From UBA1672 sp046542355 (GTDB lineage Bacteria; Pseudomonadota; Alphaproteobacteria; Micavibrionales; Micavibrionaceae), in the NCBI GenBank assembly GCA_046542355.1, contig JBKHBN010000001.1, forward strand, positions 1 to 64,000: 64,000 bases of DNA. The letters are read 5' to 3'. Every line of letters begins with the position of its first letter. The first letter of the stretch is position 1. Below the pieces are notes generated by a model. It was not told the origin of the DNA, did no database searches, and saw nothing but the letters and a program-made list of their open reading frames with translations. Below are positions 45,456 to 54,386 of the stretch, in pieces. The translations under genes were made by a program, and so were the position numbers.

Positions 45456-45866
45456 TTACTCTCCAGCACACCGCCGCCGCCGGTTAATTTGGTTGGTCTT
45501 AAAAAAACGCTCGTACCCTTCTGGAATACGAGCACGCTTTTTCATGATTTCGAAATTACCATGACCGGCCTCTTTATGACCTGTATCAGTTGCCGCCGCT
45601 TTATAATAAAGCATAAGGAACACCCTGATCGCAGCCGTCAAAGACGTCAAAGGGCTTTTCCTAACATAAACCAAAGAGCAAATATCATGAACAGAGCACC
45701 GCTCACGATCTGCTATATCATTAAGAGAAACCCACATCTCAGGCTCCAGCCTGACAGATGTCCGCCGCCCCAAAATAGTAATATTACGACTAACTAAAGA
45801 ACTTTGGCCAGCCTGACATATTTTATTGCCACGCCCAACACTACCATCAAGTGCTATGTTTTGCAT
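45456..45866 (-). CDS. Ribbon-helix-helix (RHH_4) domain protein
   Basis: In the 136-residue protein, residues about 22-90 match the alphaproteobacterial RHH_4 family: SLVSRNITILGRRTSVRLEPEMW, then LNDIADRERCSVHDICSLV and LTSLTAAIRVFLMLYY. Ribbon-helix-helix proteins usually bind DNA as dimers. The C-terminal tail is basic (RIPEGYERFFKTN). It is convergent with accA and has no obvious target gene beside it. Confidence 0.85.
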   Translation of the reverse strand: MQNIALDGSVGRGNKICQAGQSSLVSRNITILGRRTSVRLEPEMWVSLNDIADRERCSVHDICSLVYVRKSPLTSLTAAIRVFLMLYYKAAATDTGHKEAGHGNFEIMKKRARIPEGYERFFKTNQINRRRRCAGE

Positions 45867-46050
45867 AACGACCCCACACGATTAAGTTAAGTTGTTAATA
45901 AATCATGATTCAAGATATTATAGCACAACAATCATGAATGCAACCATAAGATTTCTAAATTAGCATCCTTTTAAAAAGGATTTAATCATATACGATAAAA
46001 ATATTAAGCAAAAAAACCATTATGCCCGCGCGCCTATACAATAAAATAAA

Positions 46051-46108
46051 ATACAATGCATTGTATGAATTTTTCACTTTTGCCCCGCCCACAGATCCCC
46101 TATATAAT
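46051..46108 (+). promoter_or_regulatory. Promoter with 16-bp palindrome upstream of the J-domain gene
   Basis: TTGCCC (46080-46085), a 17-bp spacer and a consensus TATAAT (46103-46108) would start transcription near 46115, almost at the chosen ATG (46118). A perfect 16-bp palindrome, ATACAATGCATTGTAT, sits at 46051-46066, centred about 55 bp upstream of the start, suited to a regulator site. Confidence 0.55.
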
Positions 46109-46117
46109 ATCTGGATT

Positions 46118-46741
46118 ATGCCTAGAATTGTTTTAAAGCCAAACTCACCGGAATACGCCACCACCGAAACAAGAGACACAAAGCGCTCCTGCGATATGCC
46201 CGGCTGCCCCAATCAAGGCAAACACAAAGCCCCAAAGCACAGAGGTTTAAACGATTACTACTATTTTTGTTTTGAACACATTAAAGAATATAACAAAGCA
46301 TGGGACTTTTTCTCTGGCATGTCTGAAAAAGAAGTCGAAGATCACGTCACCAGCAGCTTTTACGGCGACCGCCCCACATGGCGCTACGACCCGTATCAAA
46401 ACGCGGAAGAACATTTATACGAAGCCGCAAAGCAAACCTGCTACTACAGCGACGACACCGCCCCTAATCATAAACAAAACGGCCATAATAGCGCGAAAGG
46501 ATATTTCGCAGGAGATACGAACACGCCCGAATACGAGGCGTTGGCTCTAATGGGATTATCGCCCCCCGTCACCCTTGATGAAATCAAGGCACGCTATAAA
46601 AAGCTGGCAAAAAAGTACCATCCTGATCTAAACAGAAATAATAAAAAGGCTGAAGAACTTCTCAAAAAGATCAATATGGCCTATACAATACTGAAACTGG
46701 CTTTCGATGAATATTCAAAGCTGAAAAAGCGCAACCTGTAA
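46118..46741 (+). CDS. J-domain (DnaJ-like) protein of the CobS-associated type
   Basis: The 207-residue protein has an N-terminal region with SCDMPGCPNQGKHKAPK and YYYFCFEHIKEYNKAWDFF, cysteines that may bind zinc, and a C-terminal J domain (about 150-205) with the HPD motif in YHPDLNR. J domains stimulate DnaK/Hsp70 ATPases. The family usually lies directly upstream of cobS in Alphaproteobacteria, as here (25-bp gap). The start at 46118 matches the family and may give a leaderless transcript; an extended start at 46022 is possible. Confidence 0.85.
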   Translation: MPRIVLKPNSPEYATTETRDTKRSCDMPGCPNQGKHKAPKHRGLNDYYYFCFEHIKEYNKAWDFFSGMSEKEVEDHVTSSFYGDRPTWRYDPYQNAEEHLYEAAKQTCYYSDDTAPNHKQNGHNSAKGYFAGDTNTPEYEALALMGLSPPVTLDEIKARYKKLAKKYHPDLNRNNKKAEELLKKINMAYTILKLAFDEYSKLKKRNL

Positions 46742-46766
46742 ACATAACTATATAAAAGCGAGTATC

Positions 46767-47852
46767 ATGAGCAGCACACAATATGCAGGCAACACAGGAA
46801 CCGACACCTTGGATAAAGAAAAAGAATCTGAGCGTGGTATGTCTTTTAGCATCACACAGATCAAAGCCAAGGAAGGTAAATACACGACGATTCCCGATAC
46901 AAAATACAATGCCCGCCAAACCTTTGACATTGATCTGGACTGGGACATCCCGGGCTTTAGCGAAGACACGCCCAACGTTCCCGATATAGATCCCACATAC
47001 CGTTTTGATCACGAAACTACCATGGCTATTCTCGCCGGTTTCCTGCACAACCGCCGCGTCATGGTGCAGGGCTATCACGGCACAGGGAAATCAACCCATA
47101 TCGAACAGGTAGCCGCACGTTTAAAATGGCCTTGCGTGCGCATCAACCTCGACAGCCACGTCAGCCGTATCGACCTTATCGGCAAAGACACCATAGTGCT
47201 ACAAGAAGGCAAACAGATCACCAAATGGAAAGAAGGGCTCCTGCCATGGTCTATTCAAAACCCTGTTGCCCTGGTCTTTGATGAGTATGATGCAGGCCGC
47301 CCCGATGTAATGTTCGTCATCCAGCGCATATTAGAAGCAGAAGGCAAGCTCACCTTGCTGGATCAAAATATGGTCATCCGCCCTCACCCGGCTTTTCGCC
47401 TGTTTGCGACAACCAACACAATCGGCCTTGGCGATACCACAGGCCTATATCACGGCACGCACCAGATCAATCAAGGCCAGATGGATCGCTGGAACATCGT
47501 CACCACATTAAACTACCTCCCGCAACAAGAAGAAACCAGAATTGTGCTGGCCAAAATCCCGCAACTAAGCACCACAGAAGGACATGAAACAGTAGAGAAA
47601 ATGGTCATGATGGCTGACCTAACGCGGCAAGGATTTATCAACGGCGATCTCTCAACCCTTATGTCACCCAGAACAGTGATTACATGGGCAGAAAATATGC
47701 TGATCTTCAATAATGATCGTGAACACGCCTTCCGCGTGGCTTATTTAAACAAATGCGATGAAGCCGAGCGCCCGATTGTCGCGGAATATTATCAAAGATG
47801 CTTTGGGATAGATCTCCCCCAAAAGGCCGTAAGCAACATCGCCATACCGTAA
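46767..47852 (+). CDS. cobS: Cobaltochelatase subunit CobS (AAA ATPase)
   Basis: CobS is a MoxR-type AAA ATPase that works with CobT and CobN to insert cobalt in aerobic cobalamin synthesis. The 361-residue protein has Walker A GYHGTGKST near residue 101, VFDEYDAGRPDVMFVIQRIL Walker B, and FATTNTIG sensor segments. The N-terminal helix DIDLDWDIPGFSEDTPNVP is characteristic of CobS. cobN is not in this window; the pair can also occur without cobN. Confidence 0.94.
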   Translation: MSSTQYAGNTGTDTLDKEKESERGMSFSITQIKAKEGKYTTIPDTKYNARQTFDIDLDWDIPGFSEDTPNVPDIDPTYRFDHETTMAILAGFLHNRRVMVQGYHGTGKSTHIEQVAARLKWPCVRINLDSHVSRIDLIGKDTIVLQEGKQITKWKEGLLPWSIQNPVALVFDEYDAGRPDVMFVIQRILEAEGKLTLLDQNMVIRPHPAFRLFATTNTIGLGDTTGLYHGTHQINQGQMDRWNIVTTLNYLPQQEETRIVLAKIPQLSTTEGHETVEKMVMMADLTRQGFINGDLSTLMSPRTVITWAENMLIFNNDREHAFRVAYLNKCDEAERPIVAEYYQRCFGIDLPQKAVSNIAIP

Positions 47853-47881
47853 AAAACAAGAAGATTTTATAATCACGCTAC

Positions 47882-48220
47882 CTAATCAAGTCTAAAATCA
47901 TCTTTAGGATCCCTGCTCCAAAAATCATCATCGTTTGCCGCGCCCTCACCATCAGGTAAATCCTCAGCTCTTCTGGTCACAACAATATCCACCTCATCAA
48001 ACCGAAGTGCACCAGAAGTTCCCCATTCTAATGCAGCCTCAAAATTATCACCCACCCTGTTAACCCATTCTCGGATCAAACCAGCATCATCATAACGCTC
48101 ATCGCCCTTGAAAACTGTATCAGCACAGCCCTTCATACCAAAACCAACCGTGCCCACACCAACGGCAGCAAAAAACAGAGTTCCCTTGATCGTTTTCCAT
48201 GTTGTTCTAAGAAGACTCAT
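47882..48220 (-). CDS. Small membrane-associated protein of unknown function
   Basis: The 112-residue protein has a hydrophobic N-terminal segment (about residues 13-29: GTLFFAAVGVGTVGFGM) and an acidic, soluble C-terminus (DDDFWSRDPKDDFRLD). GAGGGTGA precedes the ATG well. It lies between cobS and cobT but on the opposite strand. No family is recognised. Confidence 0.65.
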   Translation of the reverse strand: MSLLRTTWKTIKGTLFFAAVGVGTVGFGMKGCADTVFKGDERYDDAGLIREWVNRVGDNFEAALEWGTSGALRFDEVDIVVTRRAEDLPDGEGAANDDDFWSRDPKDDFRLD

Positions 48221-48444
48221 ACCATCACCCTCATCTTATAAAAAAATTCTTCAATATCCTCGCGGTGCACAAAGCTACCATTTTCGGAACTATCTCGTCA
48301 AGCTTTACATAACGAAAAAGAGTTTCATTGAACAACAATCGCAAAATAGGCTATAATCACAGCCCAAACCCTTTCAAATATGCGAATATGGCCAATAGAC
48401 ATAAACAAACATAAATGAATACGATAAGATGCTAAAATAAAAAC

Positions 48445-50274
48445 ATGTCCGAACCATTCAAAATACAAACCACATCTACGTTGAAAGCCATAGCACATCA
48501 ACGCGACCTTGATGTAAGCTACACAATGCTTGACGTAACCCTTGAAGGTGCCAGGAGCCTGAAAGCCCCGCGCCTTCCTATGCCCAGTGAGAATATGAGC
48601 GAAGAAAAACGCGCCCTTATAAGAGGATGCGCTGATATCTACGCCCTGAAAATAGCCCACCACAACCCTACACTCCACCAAAGCAACGGCCAGTCAAACC
48701 TTAGAGCACAAGCCGCCCTTGACGCGCTGGAGCAGGCACGCTGCGATGCGCTTGGCATGATAAAAATGAACGGCGTCGCCCAAAATCTCAACGCTATATT
48801 AGAGCGCAAAGCCCAAAAACACGGATACGACTCCATAAACAAGCGCGAGGAAATACCGCTTGCCGACGCCCTGCATATTGTTGCGCGCACAATCCTGAGC
48901 GACCAGCCCCTGCCCCCATCGGCGCAAAAAGCCTACGACAAATGGGCACCATGGATACAAGACCAGACAAACGACAAGCGGTTTAAAACCCTCAAAAGCG
49001 CCCTAAACAATCAAAAAGAATTCACAAAACAAGCCTGTCAACTCTTGCAGGAAATTGGCATTCCGGCAACCTGCAGCGAAGACGCGCAAAAAAGTGATAA
49101 CCAACTGCCCGATCAGAGCGATAACAACACTCAAGACCCGCAAGAACAATCCACATCACAACAAGAAGAACAAAACCCGCCCCCCGAAATCGACGAAATG
49201 CAAGAGGATGAACAATCAGAAGAATCCTTCGACATGGGAACCGATGATCTTCTTGAAGAGCTGCAAGACGATCAGCCATCACAAGCGCAAGAAGACCCCT
49301 CCAGCGGCACGCCTCTCCCGCGCCCTGACGAACTCGCGGCGCTCTCACAAGGGCTGTACACCGTATACACCTCACAATTTGATGAAGAAATAAACGCCGA
49401 GGATCTTGCCGACCCCTATGAAATAGAGCGCCTGCGCACTCTGCTGGATCAACAAATCGCCCACCATCAAAATTTGATTACAAAACTGGCCAACCGCTTG
49501 CAACGAAAACTCATGGCCAAAAAACGCCGCAGCTGGGAATTTGACCTTGAAGAAGGCGTGCTCGATGCCTCGCGCCTTGCCCGCGTCATAGCAAATCCCG
49601 ACATCCCGCTCACATTCAAACAAGAAAAAGAATCGGCATTCAAAGACACAATTGTTACGCTTGTGATCGATAACTCAGGCTCCATGCGAGGCCGCCCCAT
49701 AGCGATTGCCGCCACATGCGCCGACATTATCACCCACACGCTCGAGCGCTGCGGCCTGAAAACAGAAATTCTGGGCTTTACCACCCGCGGCTGGAAAGGA
49801 GGCAAATCAAGAGAACTCTGGATGGCCAACCAGCGCCCGCAAAGCCCGGGACGCTTAAATGATATCCGCCACATTATCTATAAAAGCGCCAACACCCCCA
49901 TACGGCGCGCCCGCAAAAATCTGGGGCTAATGCTCAAAGAGGGGCTGCTCAAAGAAAACATAGACGGTGAAGCGCTGGCCTGGGCTTATAACCGCATCGC
50001 CCGCCGCCCCGAAGAGCGTAAAATCATGATGATGATCTCCGATGGTGCGCCGGTCGATGACTCCACTTTATCTGTAAATCCCGCCAACATTCTCGAAGCC
50101 GATTTACGCAACGTGATTACATGGATCGAAGAGCGCACAAACATAGAACTGACCGCCATTGGCATTGGCCACGATGTCACGCGTTATTACTCCCGTGCCA
50201 TCACGATCAAAGACGCCGACGCGCTGGCTCAAGCCCTCACCGGTCAGCTTATAAATCTGTTTGATGAACATTGA
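48445..50274 (+). CDS. cobT: Cobaltochelatase subunit CobT (VWA protein)
   Basis: CobT complexes with CobS in the cobaltochelatase. The 609-residue protein has a helical N-terminal domain, an acidic, glutamine-rich linker (about residues 208-290) and a C-terminal von Willebrand factor A domain from about 395 with the MIDAS motif DNSGS and TTRGWKGGKSRELW. A gene on the opposite strand separates it from cobS. No clear ribosome-binding site precedes the ATG. Confidence 0.94.
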   Translation: MSEPFKIQTTSTLKAIAHQRDLDVSYTMLDVTLEGARSLKAPRLPMPSENMSEEKRALIRGCADIYALKIAHHNPTLHQSNGQSNLRAQAALDALEQARCDALGMIKMNGVAQNLNAILERKAQKHGYDSINKREEIPLADALHIVARTILSDQPLPPSAQKAYDKWAPWIQDQTNDKRFKTLKSALNNQKEFTKQACQLLQEIGIPATCSEDAQKSDNQLPDQSDNNTQDPQEQSTSQQEEQNPPPEIDEMQEDEQSEESFDMGTDDLLEELQDDQPSQAQEDPSSGTPLPRPDELAALSQGLYTVYTSQFDEEINAEDLADPYEIERLRTLLDQQIAHHQNLITKLANRLQRKLMAKKRRSWEFDLEEGVLDASRLARVIANPDIPLTFKQEKESAFKDTIVTLVIDNSGSMRGRPIAIAATCADIITHTLERCGLKTEILGFTTRGWKGGKSRELWMANQRPQSPGRLNDIRHIIYKSANTPIRRARKNLGLMLKEGLLKENIDGEALAWAYNRIARRPEERKIMMMISDGAPVDDSTLSVNPANILEADLRNVITWIEERTNIELTAIGIGHDVTRYYSRAITIKDADALAQALTGQLINLFDEH

Positions 50275-50328
50275 TGAGTATGAATGAATCCCGTATAACC
50301 GTTTAAAAAGCAAGTAAGGTACATAAAA

Positions 50329-51768
50329 ATGAGCGACAAAAAGAAAATATACAAACCCAAGGCAATAAGCGGATTTCCCGAATGGCTGCCCGAAGAGCGG
50401 CGCGCCGAATTGGCCTGGTTTGACCATATACGCTCTGTGTTTGAAAGCTACGGATTTTGCTCCATAGAAACCCCAAGCGTTGAAGAGCTTGACGCAATAA
50501 ACGCCAAAGGCGGAGATGGTGAAGCCGACGTTGATAAAGAAATATATGTTTTAGAACGCCTGCACAAAGAAGAAGGCGACAAAGAAGCAAGACTGGCACT
50601 GCACTTTGACCAGACCGTCCCACTCGCGCGCTATACAGCGCAGCACTTCAATGATCTGGTCTTTCCCTTCAAGCGCTATCAGATGCAACGTGTCTGGCGC
50701 GGTGAGCGCCCGCAAGCTGGCCGTTTCCGTGAGTTTTATCAATGCGACATTGATGTCATTAATGTTGACAATCTGCCGCTGCACTTTGATGCGGAAATCC
50801 CCGCAGTCATATACGAAATCCTCTCCTCCCTCCCCGGCATGGAGGGCGAAGATTTCACAATCCGCATCAGTAACCGAAAGATTTTGATGGGCTTATTAGA
50901 CGCCCTCCAAATATCTCAAAAGAAACAGGAAGTTTTACGTTGCATCGATAAGATAGAAAAATTTGATTACGAAGAACTCTTTACACAAGAAATCATGAAT
51001 TTAATCCTCGAAGAGGCAGAAAAACTAGAACCCGGAAGTGCGGCCAGCAAAAATTTTGATCCAGAATATATATTAAACTGCATCACGAATTTGTCTAAAA
51101 TCAAGACTGCTCCATCTGAGTTTTCTGGATTGCTTCAGGATTTCATCCTTCGCAATGACGTCATTGCGAGAAGCGACAGCGACGAAGCAATCCAAACCCT
51201 CAATGAAGGCATCGAGGAGCTATCCTTCATCATGGATCAACTCTCCCACTTACCGGAAGGCGCGGTGGTAGCTGATCTATCCATCGTCCGCGGCCTTGAT
51301 TATTACACCGGCACAGTCTATGAAACCATGTTTGATGACGACTCCGGCTATGGCTCAATCTGCTCAGGCGGTAGATACGACGACCTCGCAGGAAAATACA
51401 TCAACAAGCACCTGCCCGGCGTTGGCATATCCATCGGCTTCACCAGATTGTTCGAGCGCATCCGCTCGAAAGGAAAACTGCCCGTAACGGGAATCTCTCC
51501 TGCCGATATCATGGTCATTCTTCCCGATGAGGACAAACGCCCTCTTATGATGCAAACAGCGCAAACCCTGCGCAAAAGAGGCTACAAAGTCGAAACCTTC
51601 CACTCACCAACCAAAATCAAGAAACAAATGGCCTACGCGCAGAAAAAAGGCATCCCTTACGTCTGGTTCCCTCCCTTTGAAGAGGGCAACCCGCACGAAA
51701 TTAAAAACATGGCAACCGGCACACAAACACCAGCATCACCTGAAGATTGGAAACAAGATGAAGATTAG
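50329..51768 (+). CDS. hisS: Histidyl-tRNA synthetase
   Basis: HisS charges tRNA-His. The 479-residue class II enzyme has motif 2 (RYQMQRVWRGERPQAGRFREFYQCDIDV), the histidine-specific motif RGLDYYTG near residue 323, motif 3 (GVGISIGFTRLFERI) and a C-terminal anticodon domain. It is of the longer alphaproteobacterial type. Residues about 266-289, before RGLDYYTG, are encoded by a palindromic repeat element. The ATG follows AAGG. It overlaps the next gene by 11 bp. Confidence 0.96.
   Translation: MSDKKKIYKPKAISGFPEWLPEERRAELAWFDHIRSVFESYGFCSIETPSVEELDAINAKGGDGEADVDKEIYVLERLHKEEGDKEARLALHFDQTVPLARYTAQHFNDLVFPFKRYQMQRVWRGERPQAGRFREFYQCDIDVINVDNLPLHFDAEIPAVIYEILSSLPGMEGEDFTIRISNRKILMGLLDALQISQKKQEVLRCIDKIEKFDYEELFTQEIMNLILEEAEKLEPGSAASKNFDPEYILNCITNLSKIKTAPSEFSGLLQDFILRNDVIARSDSDEAIQTLNEGIEELSFIMDQLSHLPEGAVVADLSIVRGLDYYTGTVYETMFDDDSGYGSICSGGRYDDLAGKYINKHLPGVGISIGFTRLFERIRSKGKLPVTGISPADIMVILPDEDKRPLMMQTAQTLRKRGYKVETFHSPTKIKKQMAYAQKKGIPYVWFPPFEEGNPHEIKNMATGTQTPASPEDWKQDED
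51126..51194. repeat. Palindromic repeat element inserted in frame in hisS
   Basis: The 69-bp element has outer arms TGGATTGCTTC (51126-51136) and GAAGCAATCCA (51184-51194) and a perfect 18-bp palindrome, CGCAATGACGTCATTGCG, at its centre (51151-51168). Its length is a multiple of three, so the hisS frame is kept; it adds about 23 residues containing NDVIARSDSDEAIQ. The motif GTCATTGCGAG...GAAGCAATCCA is a known dispersed bacterial palindromic repeat, and similar elements (RPEs) insert inside Rickettsia proteins. Confidence 0.8.
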
Positions 51769-52420
51769 ACATATGACCCGCGCACTGCTCATGATTTTGG
51801 CGTTAATGCACATCGCACCTCTCCATGCGCAAGAGGAAACAACGCAGGAGTCTGCGCCTACAATTGCTGATTACCCTGTCAAATACAGCTACGAGCCAGA
51901 ATATTGTGACTTCATTGCCAAATTCCCCGAAGAGCCGATAACCTCTCACCGCTGCGAAAACGAGGAGGATCCGGGTACATGCTATGATCTGGTCTCTTAC
52001 ACAAAAGTATTTGATCTCTCCACAACCGTGCGCGTAGATGTAATTTGCAATCCGGCTTCAGAGGAAATGTTCGAATATTTCAAACCCGAAGTCATGGAAC
52101 AAACGGTGCGCGCCATGACAAAAGACACCGTACTTGAAACCTATAATGTCAGCACGCAAGATCAACAAGATCACCGCATCACTGGCCTTGTCGGGCAAGG
52201 GCGCAAAGGGCTGGATGATACACTCTACATCGCCCAACTCTGGGTTTCTGAAAACTCTATCATGTCGATAGAAGCCGAATTATCTGGTGAACAACGCCCT
52301 GAGGCAGACAAGCTCCTTGCCGGAATACTCAATAATCTCGGCCACATCCGGAATATCGAAAACGAAAAATATTTTCAGGACAAAGAAAAACAACGTCAGA
52401 AAGACGAGAAACAGGAATAG
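51758..52420 (+). CDS. Exported protein of unknown function
   Basis: The 220-residue protein has a signal peptide (hydrophobic about residues 8-22, cleavage probably at LHA|Q). The mature part has three or four cysteines (CDF, HRCENEEDPGTCYDL, VDVICNP) that could form disulfides. The C-terminus is charged. It overlaps the end of hisS by 11 bp and is likely cotranscribed. No family is recognised. Confidence 0.75.
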   Translation: MKIRHMTRALLMILALMHIAPLHAQEETTQESAPTIADYPVKYSYEPEYCDFIAKFPEEPITSHRCENEEDPGTCYDLVSYTKVFDLSTTVRVDVICNPASEEMFEYFKPEVMEQTVRAMTKDTVLETYNVSTQDQQDHRITGLVGQGRKGLDDTLYIAQLWVSENSIMSIEAELSGEQRPEADKLLAGILNNLGHIRNIENEKYFQDKEKQRQKDEKQE

Positions 52421-52429
52421 AAAAAAGCT

Positions 52430-52837
52430 TCAGCAAGAACCATAGGATTTAATCACTTCAACCATTGAAAAAAAACCATTGCGGCGATTTATGCTTAAAT
52501 GCTGATCCATACCAATACGCCTGAACGCCTCATCAATATCCACATTGGCCAAATCATCCACAGCTTGCCCCTGATAAGCGGCCATCAAAATAACGATCAA
52601 GCCGCGCACAATATGAGCATCGCTATCGGCCTTGAACGTAAAAACACCGCCCTCATCAATTTGCGGAACAAGCCATACACGCGAAGTACACCCGCGCACA
52701 AGGTACTCATCACGTTTTAACGTATCATCAAGAGCAGGCAAACGGCGTCCCAGATCAATCAAATAACGGTAACGCTCCTCCCAATCATCAAAGAGCGTAA
52801 AATTCTCCACGATTTCATCCAGACCGGGCAAGACCAC
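52430..52837 (-). CDS. sufE: SufE-family cysteine desulfuration protein
   Basis: SufE takes sulfur from the cysteine desulfurase SufS and passes it to iron-sulfur assembly. The protein has the active-site cysteine in VRGCTSRVWLVP near residue 50, then GGVFTFKADSDAHIVRGLIVIL, and ends with the helix containing GLIVILMAAYQG and the SINRRNGF segment. Start chosen at GTG 52837, seven bases after AGGAAG. No other suf gene is in the window, so it may be a stand-alone SufE. Confidence 0.92.
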   Translation of the reverse strand: MVLPGLDEIVENFTLFDDWEERYRYLIDLGRRLPALDDTLKRDEYLVRGCTSRVWLVPQIDEGGVFTFKADSDAHIVRGLIVILMAAYQGQAVDDLANVDIDEAFRRIGMDQHLSINRRNGFFSMVEVIKSYGSC

Positions 52838-53027
52838 CAAAAAACTTCCTTGTTTATTGCAACGCTCCTGTTATGAAACGACATATCTGTAAAATCAAGG
52901 GAATAAACCATCAAATAATGAATAAAAGTTTAGATAAGGGCTTGCACATATGCGCGCCAATTGGCAGATTGAGGGAGAAACAGATTCTTCACAATCTTCA
53001 AACTTAAGGACAGAAAGACTCTTCAAC

Positions 53028-54362
53028 ATGAGTAAGTCATCATCAGGGTTCTCCGATTCAAAAAACACGTTATATTGCTCCTTTTGCGGCAAAAGCCAGC
53101 ACGAGGTTCGCAAGCTCATCGCTGGCCCAAACGTGTTTATCTGCAATGAGTGCGTTGAGCTGTGTATGGACATCATTCGTGAAGAAGACAAAACCCAGAT
53201 GGTTCGATCTGGAGACGGCGTTCCAACACCAAGCGAAATAAAACAGGTTCTCGATGATTACGTTATCGGTCAGGAATCAGCAAAACGCGTCTTGTCTGTT
53301 GCGGTTCACAACCACTATAAACGCCTGGAGCACAGCAACAGCGAAAGCGCCAACGCCGATATTGAGCTGTCAAAATCAAATATTCTGCTTGTTGGCCCGA
53401 CCGGTTGCGGTAAAACACTCCTCGCCCAGACACTGGCACGCATCCTCGATGTTCCCTTTACAATGGCCGATGCAACAACCCTGACCGAAGCCGGATATGT
53501 GGGTGAAGATGTAGAAAACATCGTCCTCAAACTCCTGCAATCTAGCGACTACAATGTCGAGCGCGCACAAAAAGGCATCGTCTACATTGATGAAATTGAC
53601 AAGATTTCACGTAAATCCGACAATCCCTCGATCACACGTGATGTCTCCGGTGAAGGGGTGCAACAAGCACTCTTGAAACTCATGGAGGGAACTGTAGCTG
53701 CTGTTCCTCCACAAGGGGGACGCAAACACCCGCAGCAAGAATTCCTGCAAGTTGATACCTCAAATATTCTTTTCATATGCGGTGGTGCTTTCGCCGGTCT
53801 TGAGAAGGTTATTGAACAGCGCGGCAAAGGAACATCCATCGGTTTTGGAGCGGATGTCAAAGCTCCGGGAGATCGCAAGGTTGGTGATATCCTCAAGGAT
53901 CTTCTCCCCGAAGACCTGCACAAATACGGCCTAATCCCTGAATTTATAGGTCGCCTGCCTGTCATCGCAACCCTTGAAGACCTCGACGAAGACGCCCTTA
54001 TCACAATTCTGACCGAGCCGAAAAATGCCCTCGTCAAACAATATCAACGACTTTTTGACATGGAAGACGTAGAACTGAAATTCACCGACGGCGCTTTATC
54101 TGCTATTGCTAAAAAGGCGATGGAACGCAAAACAGGGGCACGCGGCCTGCGCTCGATTATCGAAAAGTTACTATTAGATTCCATGTTCGAAGTGCCGGAT
54201 ATGAAAGACATCACTGAAGTAACAGTCAACAAAGAGACCGTTGAAGACGCCAAGAAACCGGCCTACAAAAAATCAAAAAACAAAAAGAAGAAAGAAGAAG
54301 AAAAAACAACATTAACTGAAGCCAAAAGCGACGAAGACAAACTCAAAAAAGACGCTGTCTAG
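53028..54362 (+). CDS. clpX: ClpX, ATPase subunit of the ClpXP protease
   Basis: ClpX unfolds proteins for ClpP. The 444-residue protein has an N-terminal zinc-binding domain (C17, C20, C39, C42), Walker A GPTGCGKT near residue 122, Walker B VYIDEIDKI, and the ClpP-binding loop region before GIIERQGKGTS-like sequence. After the usual end it has a lysine- and glutamate-rich tail of about 35 residues. I used ATG 53028; an in-frame start at 52950 would add 26 residues. clpP is not in the window. Confidence 0.96.
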   Translation: MSKSSSGFSDSKNTLYCSFCGKSQHEVRKLIAGPNVFICNECVELCMDIIREEDKTQMVRSGDGVPTPSEIKQVLDDYVIGQESAKRVLSVAVHNHYKRLEHSNSESANADIELSKSNILLVGPTGCGKTLLAQTLARILDVPFTMADATTLTEAGYVGEDVENIVLKLLQSSDYNVERAQKGIVYIDEIDKISRKSDNPSITRDVSGEGVQQALLKLMEGTVAAVPPQGGRKHPQQEFLQVDTSNILFICGGAFAGLEKVIEQRGKGTSIGFGADVKAPGDRKVGDILKDLLPEDLHKYGLIPEFIGRLPVIATLEDLDEDALITILTEPKNALVKQYQRLFDMEDVELKFTDGALSAIAKKAMERKTGARGLRSIIEKLLLDSMFEVPDMKDITEVTVNKETVEDAKKPAYKKSKNKKKKEEEKTTLTEAKSDEDKLKKDAV

Positions 54363-54386
54363 GCGCTACGCAAATACAAGAGAAAA

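Noticed and set aside
48400..48444. Leaderless promoter for cobT
   Set aside because: A TAAAAT lies near the start, but no acceptable -35 box is at 16-18 bp, so evidence is too thin.
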